64,000 nt of DNA. It comes from Anisus vortex (Eukaryota > Mollusca > Gastropoda > Planorbidae). The position numbers and the translations under genes are program-made. Below, piece after piece: positions 1-14,001 of this stretch; position 1 is the stretch's first letter, and each line of letters opens with the position of its first letter. Location: positions 26,670,242-26,734,241 of the forward strand of contig OX421497.1 of the NCBI GenBank assembly GCA_949126835.1. Direction: 5' to 3'. Under the pieces are notes generated by a model. That model was not told the DNA's origin. It saw nothing but the letters and a program-made list of their open reading frames with translations, and searched no databases.

Positions 1-174
1 TAGATCTAATACTTAAAAAAAATCATTGTTTTACTGAAGAAATAATTTAGGAAAGTAGGGCCTAATTTAAACAAAAAAATTGTAGTCGGGTTAAAAATAG
101 GCAAGTCTTTTTATTTAACACAAGCTACATTGTCTTAGGGAGAACAAAAATCATGAAAGTTAAAGAGCTCTAAG
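1..174. other. No gene seen
   Basis: AT-rich sequence lying either upstream of the receptor gene or in one of its earlier introns. I see no exon here. Part of it (about 1-130) resembles the stretch at 895-1030, suggesting a diverged local duplication around the LINE relic. Confidence 0.5.
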
Positions 175-810
175 ATGACAAGTGTCAATGGTGTTGAGGT
201 GGAAGAGATTGAAAACTTCAAATACCTTGGCAGCTACATCTCTGCTAATGGAAGCATAGACATAAAAATCTCCACCAGACTAGCTATGGCAGCTCAGGCC
301 TTCAACAAACTGGGAAAAATGTGGAAGTCATCCTCTCTGCAACTAAGAACAAAACTGAAACTATACAAGTCAAATGTACGATCAGTCCTTCTCTATGCTG
401 CAGAGACCTGGAAGACCAATATCAAAATTGAAAGCCGCCTTAGAGGGTTTGAAGGAAGATGTCTCCGATGTATACTAAAGATTGACTGGGAAGACTACAT
501 CTCCAACAATGAAGTCCGCAAGAGAACTGGAATAAACTTCATCATCGAAGAAATCATGAAAAGAAGATGGAGATAGCTGGGTCACATCCTCCGCATGGAC
601 CAAAAGAGGCTCCCAAGCATCGCATTGAAATGGACACCACCATGAAAAAGGCGAAGGGGAAGTCCAATGGGAATGTGGAGGAGGACAATGGACGAGGAAG
701 CAAAGGCCACCAACAAAACATGGCATGAAATCAGATGGCTCGCCCAGGATAGGGAGGCCTGGCGGAACTTTGTTGCTGCCTTATGCTCCACGGGGAGCGA
801 TAAAGACTAA
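175..810 (+). pseudogene. RTE-like LINE reverse transcriptase, C-terminal relic
   Basis: The reading frame gives the thumb and C-terminal part of a non-LTR reverse transcriptase: FKYLGSYIS, then YAAETWK, then IDWEDYISN, continuing as LGHILRMD and ending in EAWRNFVAALC. The frame is broken by TAG at about 574 (where the family has Trp before LGH) and TGA at about 643 (where Arg is expected). The upstream polymerase core with the YADD box is absent, so this is a 5'-truncated dead copy in the same orientation as the receptor gene. Confidence 0.8.
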
Positions 811-1097
811 GAGGAAGAGAGAGACATTGTCCGTAGTTGCCCGGGTGAAAAAAAAACGACTGTATAAGGTGCAGATCAAAATTTTATAAACTACAATTAA
901 ACAATTAAAAGAAAGCTATAGATCTAATATTTAAATTATTATTTTTTACTAAAGACTTGTAGGAAAGTAATTTAAAATAAGTATTGTAATCGGGTAAAAT
1001 AAAAAGGCAAGTACTTTTATTTAACAAAATCTAAATTGCCCGTAGATTTACAATGCCTTATGTTTTTAAAAGTTTGAAAAAAAAATTGTAGAATAAA

Positions 1098-1178
1098 AGG
1101 TATCGTCTAACTGGAGAATCGAACCCGGGTCGCCCACATAGCAGTCCGCTACGTTAACCACTGAGCTAGCGAAGACTC
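1098..1178 (-). repeat. tRNA-derived sequence (SINE head or tRNA pseudogene)
   Basis: Read on the minus strand it contains an A-box-like TAGCTCAGTGG and a B-box GGTTCGATTC at the right spacing. The D, anticodon and T stems do not pair properly and the acceptor ends do not match, so it is not a functional tRNA. It is most likely the head of a tRNA-derived SINE. Confidence 0.55.
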
Positions 1179-1321
1179 ATGTCCGATGTAATGTCCTAGG
1201 CCTAAAAAGGCCAGTGACATAAATTCACGTGATTTCAAATTAACTAATGGGGATCCGTATGCGGACAAACGCTCTCTTTTTATATATATAGATAATATAT
1301 TCATATTTGTCCACGTTTCAG

Positions 1322-1441
1322 ATGAAGAAGATGAATGTGAGAATTACAAGCCCTGCGTCAATGACGACGGATGTGTCGATCAAAGTGTTGGATACAAGTG
1401 CACGTGTTTAGATGGATACAGTGGAATAAATTGTACCGAGG
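1322..1441 (+). CDS. EGF-like (calcium-binding) exon of the adhesion GPCR
   Basis: A symmetrical phase 1-1 exon of 120 nt encoding one EGF module. It opens with the acidic DEDEC-type calcium-binding signature and shows the six cysteines in order (CENYKPC, DDGC, YKCTC, GINC), including the usual GYSG turn. Phase 1-1 EGF exons are a standard shuffling unit in metazoan surface proteins. More EGF repeats may precede it outside the window. Confidence 0.88.
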
Positions 1442-3932
1442 GTAAGGCGAGGGCATTTAATATACATTGATATGTACTTTCATATATTCTTACGCTTCTT
1501 TTGAGACCCTCAGTACTGTGCTCGTCAATATACAAATAATTGGCAACGAAACACTTTACAACAATAGTAAAATTACTGTGTTAAAATCTGAGATGCTTTA
1601 TGGTCCAATATCTTCGATTTTAAAATTACCGAAAATGTCCGAGAAAAAAGTATATCTTCAAGACGCCTGCGTTTGTATGAACAAATATACGGTAATCATT
1701 AATTCTCTATTGCTTCGAGCAACTTATTTAGGTCAATATATATATATATATAGTCCCGTCGACTTACTTTACTCCTCTGGTCTAAATGAACGTTGCGCGT
1801 CATAATCCGGTTAAACTTTAAAATACGGTCAACGGTCTTAAAATACCCTCTTGAGAAAAAGAGCTTCATGAAAAATTACAGGTAGACCTGCCCAGATATC
1901 CAGTAAATGATCGCGAAACGATAAAGCAATGCACCGAGGATAAGGCGATGGCATTTAGTGATCTAACAGCAGTAAAGCGATGAATTTGATATCAATAGTT
2001 TCATTAGTCACACATGGTTTATTTGTGGTACATCTCAAGGTCTTCTAAGTGTTTTGTTTTGTCTACCAGCATTCTGGTAACCTATATAAACAATCCTATG
2101 CTGTTTTTTGTTTTTATTCGAATTTTTATAGAAATATATATAATATAACAATTCCAGTTGTGGACCACAGTGCCGTTGGCTAATCTTTTTAAACAACCAG
2201 TTGAAATAAATAACTATGTTTGCTTTGTGACTGAATCTGTCGCTTGCAAAGGGGACTTTAAAAAGAACAACTTTGCGTTTTAGCTTTACTTGCCTTCTAC
2301 GTTTTGTGTTGTAACGCTCCATGGTCACCACAATATCCTTCAATGAATGTCATTTCGTTCCACACCTTATGTTATCTTATATATTACAGACACTCCTTCT
2401 ACCCAGCTATGATATGTCAGACAAGATTTGGCGAAAGTAAAGGCTAACCCCATTATGCCTTCTATATTCTATGCATTGAGCGCTAGTTCACTTTCCCAAG
2501 ACCAACATAGGTTTTAAAAGGGAAACGTATTTTGATTGTATCTAGTACAGTGGACTCTTTATCTATCACATATCTTCTATCGTATCTTCTTATCTTATAT
2601 ATTACAGACGCTCCTTCTATAAAGAAGGTTATTACGTCCTAAGCTCATCCGTGGTAAGAATCTAGTCTTGCATCTTTATGAATGTTTGAAATGATGTTAA
2701 GTAACTACTTTTCCTGGTTTGTTCAGGCGACCCTTTCCATTTCTGAATGCCACTTGGGCAGAAATAGTACTTATATGCATTTGTTCTCGCATAAGTGTTA
2801 AGGAAAGTGCTTTTGTTCTGATGTTTATCTGAGCATTGCAACATGTTGTTATTGGGTTGTATTTCTAAATTAGAGTTTAATGCAATTGTATTGTTTTATT
2901 GTATAAAGGGACACATCTCAATTGATCTGCAATGCCTGTTAAAAGAAAACTACTCCATTGCGGGGTGTATTATATAAATAAATACATTACTACTCATAAA
3001 TATCGATTATAAGATATTATATTGTTCGAAACTAATGTGCTAGTGTGATTTTTAAATCCTTTATATTTTTTTCTCAGAGCTTTATTTTTTTTTAAATTAT
3101 TTTGTTTGCTAGCTAGCATTTGATGGATTTGACATTCAGATGACTTATTTAACCTTTTCCTATCTTTCTATCGATCTGAAACTTGAAGCATAGACTTTAT
3201 GCCCTGGGCAAACGCATTCTATCAATTGCTCAGCTACATTTCCCAACCAACTCACACAAATCAGTTTTAGCTGTCTTTTTTTCTTTACGCATCGGTAAAT
3301 CCCTTTTTTAACGCAGCTGAATGCACATTGCCACATATCTCTGAAACATTAAAATGTAGGCCCTATAAATTATAATTTATTAACTTGTGTTTTAAAAAAA
3401 ATGTATGTGGCAAATAGCAAAATTGTCGTAAGGCTAACGCTTAATTAAAATTATTATAAATGATTTTTACGGAAAAATTTGTTTTTTACGGTTTGTTTAA
3501 TTAAATGTTCTTAACTCTAATATCTGACAAAAGTTAACCCTCCCTCCCCCCTCCAAACAGTAATTTTAAAAAAAAGTTGGCATGATGGAGAGAAAAAAAT
3601 TGAAAACGAAGTGATTAGATAACATTTTTATTTTCTATTTGTTACATAGTCATAGTATAGAACAATTACAAACATTATGTTGTTTTTTTCTGCAGGTGAC
3701 TTAGAACTTACCTGTAATGTAACTGAGTTTACGTTTTCAACCTTTGGACAAGTGTGTAGTGAGCCAGCCGTTGTCAAGTGTAGAGTGGCAGGAGCCATAT
3801 TAGTAAAACCGTTAACAGTTACTCTTCGACAAGATGATATCTACGTTCCTCACTCTGAGACGAACGATACAGTTTCATTTCAAATTTGTTTTAATTCAAC
3901 AGCTACTCCAGGAAACTACAGTGTTTGTATTT

Positions 3933-3963
<31 letters not shown>

Positions 3964-6900
3964 TTACATCTCTCTCTCTCTCTCTTTCTATTTTCTTTTT
4001 GTCTCTATGTTTAATTAGTCCGTTTCATTTCAAAATTGTAGTTGTTGTTTTTTTTTCTATTAACCATAACTGTTGTCAAGGAACACGGTGACCAAGCAGC
4101 GGCGCACTTTGCTCGCTAATTCTAGGTCCTGGGTTCAAATCCTGGTGAAAGCTAGAATTTGTTCCTAAGTTTGAGGTGGGTGTGGGGGGGGGGCTGACTG
4201 AGTCTACCCAGCTCTGATGGGTACCTGACCTTAGTTGATGTAAAGTAAAGGTTGGCTTGGGTAATTGTGCTGGTCACACAAACCCCTTGTTGTATGCAGT
4301 GGCCACGGAAACTTGTGAACGCTGCTTCAAATTAATATGACGGAGATACTAAGCTAATTTATTTTAGTATTACTATTGTCAATGTAAACTTTGAGTAAAG
4401 AATAATTATTTTCTGAACATACATACTTTGGAAAAGTACTAATTTAAATTACACAAGATGCTGGGTATTACATAGGTGTTTACCCCTGCTGAACGTTTTA
4501 ATTCAACTCTATTTTACATGTATGGTTTATGTCTGATTTAGGTCTATGAAATTTTTATCACTTAAATGTGTTAGATTATCATTTTTGTTTATTCAAGACT
4601 TTTTTTCCAATTTTGGTTGAACTAATTATTGAGAAAATAATAATTCATTAACAAAATTTGTTTTTACAATAATGTACAGCGACATTTGACAATAACATCA
4701 GATGGTGGCCAAGAGTATTTGATTCTATTGGATGTGTCCCTTACATCACCCTTTCTGAATGTTCCTGACGTGGGTTACTATTTCTTTAATGTTCCCGAAG
4801 ACAGCATAATTAATGAAACCATTGCATCAATCCAAAAAACTGTATATATTTCGGCATGTGATAATTGCATCCAAGTAATGGATAATAAAGATACAGAAAA
4901 TTTTGTTTTCTCTGCAAGTTTTGGTGAGTTTTCATGCATTTCCCAGTTAATTGTATTATTTAGATTTATCTAACAACATATTTTTACCCAAGGCTAGTGG
5001 ATTACTGATTATTGGATGTCCAGCAAAATCTAGACTCTGCATGACTTTCACACTTTACTTTTTAAATCCGGGGTACACCTAGAAACGTTGTCCAAATTTT
5101 AATTAATTATTATTTATTTAAATGGGTACAGTTACTTAGGACTGATACTATTAGAAGTTAATTCGACGCTTAGCGCTTAAAGAACACACTTCTAAATGTT
5201 CCTTTATTTAAACACTTAACATGCCAAAGGTTTTTTACGCAAAATGTGCTGCACTGCCAACTCGTTTTTTGGTAATTTCACAAAATTAATGTCTGGAGTT
5301 AAAAAATTAATAAAAAATTAATGGACTATTGTGGAAGCATGCAATTTTTACCATATATGTAAAACAGAATACCATACTTAAAAATAAAGTTTTCATGCAA
5401 ATTAGTGTCACGTGACCATGGCGGCCATCTTGAATTTGTGTCATTTATAGGAAAATATGTATTTGTGTCCATTTTTATTTTTTTGAGAGCCGTCGACAAT
5501 TATTATTTTATTGTTGCACCATAGAACAAAGCTAGAAGACAAAACTAATTTAAAAAACAAACAAATTTAGCAATAAAAAAGTAGTTTTTATGTCCGTTTG
5601 CCATTTGTTTGGTCCGTGAAATGTGAAACGATTTCATTCAATTTTCTGTCAGTCTACTAAAACTGTAAAATTTACAAATATGTAATTGGTCAATGTTGAC
5701 GGATTACATTTCTATCATATAGATCTACATTAAACCATATTGAAAAATTGAGTTTTGTGCCAAATCGTGCCACCTTTCCTTGAATATTTGTGATATCTAT
5801 AGGAAACATATTTTTTTAGGTAGCTTTTATTTTCCTTGTGCAGCTTCTTAGCAATATGGTAATAAACTTAAGAAAAATAGAAAGAACTTGTCTTCTAAAG
5901 TTAATATCAAACAATGAGTTTTAATTAATAATTTCAATGCATAAGTTAAGCCAAAAATCAATTATTGAACTATACATAATAAATTTTACATTTATACAAT
6001 TTAATTTCATCATCAACAAAAGATTAATTGACTATTTTGCAACCAAATAATGGAATAAAAAAAAATACCAATATAAATGAAAATTAATGTACAGAACTAT
6101 ACTATACATTTTTGAAACCACACATTATAAAAAGTTTACTGCTGTGGCTGGCGCTGGCTAACAGTGCTATAATTCACAGCTGTATGATACAGCTCAAAAC
6201 ATGGCACAATGCAGAGAGGGACGTTACAAACAGGGCAGTAATATCTTGTTTGGGCTCTTTTTTGGCAGGATTTACATACAAGACAGTTTGGTTTGTACGA
6301 TTTGACTGTGTACGTATTGGGAAAGTGACGTCCAGTTAATCTGATGGTAGGTTTTTCTACTGTTCTATAACCTTCTGGCTGTTTTCTGTCTCGTATGCGC
6401 TTCACTGTAGTTGTGTTGTTTCCCACAGTTGATAGAATACTGAGACGTTTGCTATCTTGAAACGTTGTTACGATCAAGTCCTTTGATTTAGCAAAAATGG
6501 GAGGATCACCTCTTTTCATTCTTATTTTTTTTTCTTCAGTTCTTTTGGATAACCCTTTGAGTTTTCCAGAATTGTGCCACACGCACCTAGATTTTTCACT
6601 TTCAAACTAGAATATGTATAAATACTTGTATAGTAATTGTCTGTGTATATTATATGGCCTTTTCCCTCTAATCCGTCAACCAGATCAAATACAGTCTGTG
6701 AACGCAAAGTGTTGCCTTCTTCTATCACAAATGTCTTTTTTCCTGTGTATATTATAAACTTCAAACAGTAGAAAGACTTTGAATCAGCCAACATGAATGC
6801 CTTTATGCCCCATTTAGTTGGTTTAGATGGCATGTACTGTTTGAAAAAACAACGTCCTTTGAATGCCACCATAGACTCATCTATTGAAAGGGCTTGTTCT

Positions 6901-9900
6901 GGTCCATAGACTTGTCGGTATAGAGGTGCCGTAATGTCCAATAACGGTCGAAGTTTGAAGAGTGGATCATATCCATCCTGCCCCCTTTCTAGTCTGTTTT
7001 CGTTATTGTTGAAATGAAAAAATGAGTTGAGAATTTGAAATCTATTTCTTTCCATTGCTTGAGTAAAAGGGGTGTATGTGAGCCAAGCTCCTGTTGCCCA
7101 ATAATCATCTATTGATGATTTGCTACATAAGCCCATCGCAATCTGAATGCCAAGAAAGGCAGATAGCTCATCCATATCGCATGGCTTCCAGCTTTTCACA
7201 CGGTGGGATCCATCATTCCCAACACATTTTTCACTTTTTACCTTGTCACCATAACGATTAGTCTCATTCATTATGTGCTCCAATAAAGTATCAGGGAAAA
7301 ACAATTTGAAATAATCAACAGCCTCAAAATTGTTGATATCGACAAGAACACCTTGTCTACTAATGAATGGGGGCAGCCATTCGCTATTTAGGTCAACGAA
7401 ATCATTCCTCTCCAACATTTCCCAGTTAGAATGAACTGATTCGTTGCATTGCTCCCTATCACAACTCAAAGCCGATCTAGCATCAATGCAAGCAGGTGCT
7501 AGTGGTCCATTGGTTTCACCGGCTAAATCAATGTTATCACCTGAATTACTTTCTAAATCTAAATTATCATCTAATTCACAACTGTCATAATTATATTCCT
7601 CACCGGAATCAGAATCTGCTCGATAAACAATAGAATCATCCATAAATCTATTTCAAGTATATTTCCAATAAAAGTAAATACTAATAATACTAAAATGTTT
7701 AAATTCACACAAGAACAAGCTGTAAACATAAAAGGACACATAAATCGGCTTCAGTACTAAGATAAACATAAACAAGATTGTACATGCAACATCCACGTGG
7801 TTCGGTTTTGAGCGTCAAAGTCAAAACGCGTCATAGGTGCCTGTGACGTCACATAATTACTCCGTTGAAGAATAGCATTCTCTTACGTTATCTATCATAC
7901 TGTTTATGTTAGACTCTCATGTAAATAGTGTGAATAACGTTTGGTTCGAGTGAAAGTTATTCCTTCATTACTGTTTAGTTATTATTGAGTACAGCTATAA
8001 CCGACGGTTGGATATGTGACGCATACAAATAATAAAACCGAAAATACTGGTGATTGAGGTTAAGATAGTCATACCAGTCATGATACACTGTCCAAACTCT
8101 ATACCATTGATTATTCGGTTATGATTTTTATCCATTTCTTAAGACCACTATGATTTTCGACTAAAGTCGAATTTGGCATACAGAAAGAGTTTTGTAAATT
8201 CGACTTTAGTCGAATTTGGCATGTTAAGTGTTAAGGGTCGGAAAAACAAATTCTTATAGCCCTATTGCTATGAGTTTGATATCTTTATTAGAATAATTAA
8301 GACAACAAAAGAAGACATCTGTATTAGAACGATATTAACTTTCAGTTATAACCATTAAAAGAATGTTTAGCTTCTCTTGTTTTCTATAAAACACGGACCC
8401 TAGAGTTTATTACTTTATAAGCTTATGTGCATTGCTATTGAAGGGATTAAGTATAATTTTAAGTTATATTGTGTAACTTTCCTTCCTATTATCAACATAT
8501 GTATTTACCCATGGATGTCCTTAATTTTTGTTTGTGTATATATATATATGTATAGAATGGTGGAGAGTCTATTGATATTAGACGCTCCTTCATTAGTTCC
8601 ACAATAACTATTCAAATAACATGTCATGTTTTAATCTTCCATTTTTATGTCTAGCTAACACAGAAGGGAACCCCATAAGTTATGATGCTCTCAACCAATT
8701 TTTTTATGTCGCTGGACAATTAACTGCACCTGCTACTATAGATGCTGAACTCAGAGTAATGTGCTTTCTTATATCAATATATATATACTAATAATACGAC
8801 TTATACTAATAGGTTGTGTTCTCTAATATGAATACCGGTGTGTAACTTTATACAGTATGTATCATTTAGATCATTTTTCTTGGCAGTAGATGTAAGAACA
8901 TTTTATTGAATCTTACATTTAACAAATAGAAAAAATAAAACTTTTTATACATTAATTCAATACTGTTTTCATTTTACTACTGATTAATTACCATTGCACT
9001 ATGTGTCGCTTAATTACTTTAACAAATCGTTTAAAGGAGTCGCAAATATTCTCTTTATAAATCATGTATATTATCTTCGCAAAACCTTTTGACAACCAAC
9101 TCCTTAGCCACCCCCAAAAATGTGTTGTTTTTTCATTACACTCTATGGTGCGCATTTTAAAATCTTTAATTCAACGCATTTTAAAATACTTTTTGTACGC
9201 AGATTACACGCATGTGTCCCTCAAGAGGAATTTAATTACAAATTTATTGCGAAGTCAAACAATAAAACGTAGTAAATCTACAATTTTTAACTGTACAAAT
9301 AGGCCTATATTTGTCTATATCAACAGATTACAAGAGATAGTTCAGATTATGGATCTGTGAATGTGACATTCGAAGTAATCGATGTTGATGATCCACCAAC
9401 ATGTGAAAGCCTGACCATATACCTTCCACCTATTGACATATTAGTCAGTAACAAAAGCCTCACCAGACTCAATTGTACAGACCCAGACTTTGAACAACTG
9501 TTTAAACCCATTAAATATTCAATAGAACCATTTTATGCAGGTATCTAGTTTGTTGCATTAATAAATGTTCATTAACAAGTAAGATAACAGGGGTCAGCAA
9601 CAGTTGGATAATTGTGTACCAAAATGGAATTTCTTATTTATTCAGCATTCTATTAGCATAAAAGTCCATTTGCGCCACAAACACAAAAAAAATGTCCAGA
9701 AGAGAATTGCTTTTTTGTGGGTTTTCGGGCGAGCCAATGAAAATCGCTTTGCGAGTCAAGCTGACACGGTGTCGTAGGTTGCTAACCATGTACTATTAGA
9801 TAGTAATTTTTTTTGTTACTTGAGGTAAGAACCTATTCAGAGAAAGTTAGATAAAGCATACCTCTGAAAAAATACCCCATGTCCTTTAACAGTAGCGAAT

Positions 9901-12900
9901 TAAACGCTTTCTTTTTCAATTAGTTTTTACATTCTAGTAACTAATTGATTAGATCTAACGATATTGATTAATGTATTTTATAGTAAATTATAGAACTGTT
10001 CCCAACGGCTATACAAGTCTTCTTCTTCTTCTTATTATTATTATTGTATGATTTAGTCTATTATTTGTTGATTTTCGTTAAGATTTGCTACATACATCTT
10101 GATGTAGTTTGTTACATACATATTGATGTAATTTTTTACATACATATTAATGTAGTTTGTTATATACATCTTGATGTAGTTTGTTACAAACATCTTGATG
10201 TAGTTTGTTACATACATCTTGATGTAGTTTGTTACATACATCTTGATGTAGTTTTTTATATACATCTTGATGTAGTTTGTTACATACATCTTGATGTAGT
10301 TTGTTACATACATCTTGATGTAATTTTTTATATGCATCTTGATGTAGTTTGTTACATACATCTTACTGTAGTTTGTTACATACATCTTGATGTAGTTTGT
10401 TGCATACATCTTGATGTAGTTTGTTATATACATCTTGATGTAGTTTGTTACATACATCTTGATGTAGTTTGTTACGTACATCTTGGTGTCGTTTATCTCA
10501 GACACACGTCCAATATACTTTATTAGATATATTTAGTTGATTTGGTGGATTAAAAAAAATCTTAAGCTGTAAACAGCAGCTGCTGTATTCCCATTAAAGC
10601 CTTCAATAAGCCTAAAACCTTGACTTAGATGCTAGAAAAACACACAGTGAGAGAAAAAGACAGAAAGACAGAAATGTACATGTAGAGAGATGAAGAGAGA
10701 GAGAGAGAAAGAGAGAGAGTGCGAAATTGACAAAACATGCCAGATCATGGTGTCAGAGATAGACAGGACAATAGAGATGAACAAATTATTTAGATTGAGA
10801 TAGAGAGAGAGAAAAGCTATAAATATATATAGAGAGATATAACCTTTATACTTATGTATACATCCGAATATGGAATAGAAATCCTCTTTTATATATGTAT
10901 TTCATGATTTTTCTCCATGACTTACAGTAGTGAAATTGTCGTTCTATTTTTTTTTACATTTATTTGTCTTGTCATAAACTAATGCTTCTATTTTTGTATA
11001 TATTTTTTCTCTCCTCACTATTACCTTGTCCAGATTACTTCACTGTGACAGATGACGGTGTACTGCAAGTGAAGAATTTATTACAGAGTTTAGGACCAGG
11101 AGCGCACAATTTTACCATAACACTAAATCAATTGTTGAATGATAGTGTTAGTGTCCAAATTTTCTTGAATATTACAGGTAATTTTTCTTTATAATTGAAA
11201 CGAGATAAAATGTAATTTAACTGCATGCATCATATTTATATAGCATGTTCTTTGAGAGAAACACTAATTACTAATATATTCATCTTTCTAGATCTTTCAT
11301 CAGTTTAATTAAATCTTCGTGTATTGCAAGTTTATTTTGAATCTCAGTTTTATGAATATCACCCTAACCCAGTGCCCTCACATGGGAGGGAGGGGGCAGA
11401 GGTGGGGCATATGCCCGGGGTCATCACTTCCAGGGAGGCGGCAAATGTAGTCTAAATATAGCAAATATAGCACTAAACAAGCAGTAACAGTATGCAAGGG
11501 ACGGCGCTGAAACTTTTGCACTGGGGCGCTACATAAGCTTGTAAAGGCTCTGCCCTAACCTCTATAACTCTTCTAATCTTAAGTTTATTTAATATAATAA
11601 TTTATCACTAAATACGATTTCCGGAACGGACAGAACTGTTTTGTTTTACTTCAAATTATAATTCAGATCAAAAACGGTTTATGTTGAGAATTGTTTATTT
11701 GGAAAAACCTCAATTATTGTAGCTTTTCTTTAAATTATATAGCAAAGCTTTTCAATGGCTATTAGGATGACATCGATTTTTCAGGGCTGCCCCCCCCCCT
11801 CCCCTAATGTTCGCAAATCACACATGCCGCCGGTGCAATAATAGAATAAAAAATGTATAACAAATAAATCCTAATACAGTGACGCAGCAACGATTGGTGG
11901 TTGGGTGTGGGCAGCACCAGGCGTCAGGCAAAATAAGTCGGCCTATTACAAATAACTGCTTTTGATAACTTTTACATGTTTATCTTATTATTTTAAACTG
12001 TCTTCATCAGGTTAACACTAGGCTGGGTTTTAGTAGGAAGTGGTGATACTCAAATGTTATTTTGTTAAATATATGTTTTTTTTCGACCTAGATTAATATA
12101 GAAGTTTCGACACGCGTGACGTTTAACCGTTAAGATTAACAAAAAAAAAAATGTTACATTAATAGCGGTTGTAAATCTTATACAAGCTATGTCTTTACTT
12201 CACTATAAGCAACACTTTGTCAATAAGGTTTGTGGTTGTTAAGACATGTAACTTAAGACTCATCTTCATGCTCTCCACAGCTACAGCACCCGTGTGTAAT
12301 GTAACATTTCTTAACGGTCGGCCCAGCCGTTGGAATGTCAGCACCACCGCTGTTCTACTGGTGTCATGCAACAACAGTTTGGTCATCAGCAATGTCGATG
12401 TGATGCCTATCAACATATTTAATTACACATCGAATCAACTGAATGAAACTCATTATACAATTAATTTATCACTCAAGATGTTCATCCCTGATTTCTACTC
12501 TGTAAGCAAAATTATCTAAACTTCATTAAGCTAATAATAGTTTAGAAAAAAATAAATTATCTAAACTTCATTAAGCTAATAATAGTTTAGAAAAAAATAA
12601 ATTATCTAAACTTCATTAAGCTAATAATAGTTTAGAAAAAAATAAATTATCTAAACTTCATTAAGCTAATAATAGTTTAGAAAAAAATAAATTATCTAAA
12701 CTTCATTAAGCTAATAATAGTTTAGAAAAAAATAAATTATCTAAACTTCATTAAGCTAATAATAGTTTAGAAAAAAATAAATTATCTAAACTTCATTAAG
12801 CTAATAATAGTTTAGAAAAAAATAAATTATCTAAACTTCATTAAGCTAATAATAGTTTAGAAAAAAATAAATTATCTAAACTTCATTAAGCTAATAACAT

Positions 12901-13941
12901 TTTAGAAAAAAATAAATTATCTAAACTTCATTAAGCTAATAACATTTTAGAAAAAAATAAATTATCTAAACTTCATTAAGCTAATAACATTTTAGAAAAA
13001 AATAAATTATCTAAACTTCATTAAGCTAATAACATTTTAGAAAAAAATAAATTATCTAAACTTCATTAAGCTAATAACATTTTAGAAAAAAATAAATTAT
13101 CTAAACTTCATTAAGCTAATAACATTTTAGAAAAAAATAAATTATCTAAACTTCATTAAGCTAATAACATTTTAGAAAAAAATAAATTATCTAAACTTCA
13201 TTAAGCTAATAACATTTTAGAAAAAAATAAATTATCTAAACTTCATTAAGCTAATAATAGTTTAGAAAAAAATAAATTATCTAAACTTCATTAAGCTAAT
13301 AACATTAAAAAAAAACAAAACAATTATCTAAACTCCAATTAGCTAATAATATTTTAGAAAAAAAACAACAATTATCTAAACTCCAATTAGCTAATAATAT
13401 TTTAGAAAAAAACAAACAATTATCTAAACTCCAATTAGCTAAAAATATTTTAGAAAAAAAAAACAATTATCTAAACTCCATTTAGCTAATAATATTTTAG
13501 AAAAAAATAAATTATCTAAACTTCATTAAGCTAATAATATTTTAGAAAAACAGCACAACAATAACAGTCAAACACAATTTTCTAAGACATCGTCTCAACT
13601 TTAAGATTAAGGTTTATGAGCCGTCAAATAATACTGTTTTGTCGTACTACTTGATATGCCCGTCAAAAAAACTCGTCAAAAAGGAAAATAATTCTATAGT
13701 TTCTGAAATAAATTTGTCAATGTTTCGAATATTTTGATTCCTTCTTGTTTTATGTCTTGTAGCTTATGTATAATATAAATATCTAGTATGTGTAGTCAAA
13801 GTATAATATAGCTACTTACTGGACACTTCAACTTGATTGGAATTTGCAGTTATCATTAAAGTTTGTTGTTAAAACGTTAGTAACTTCAATTGGGTCACCC
13901 TTTGAATGTTGCTTATCAAATTATTTATTGTCCCTAGTTGA

Positions 13942-14001
<60 letters not shown>

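Noticed and set aside
1098..1178. A functional tRNA gene
   Set aside because: A and B boxes are present, but the acceptor, D, anticodon and T stems do not pair, so it is called a tRNA-derived repeat.
6112..6339. Plus-strand frame over the piggyBac element
   Set aside because: Antisense of the transposase Cys-rich domain; no independent support.
10044..10526. Open frames of 150-160 codons on both strands
   Set aside because: They are products of the 24-bp minisatellite; both strands are equally open, there is no non-repeat protein, and flanking receptor exons splice over the region.
12508..13550. CRISPR-like array
   Set aside because: The units are contiguous with no unique spacers and the context is an animal intron; it is a minisatellite.
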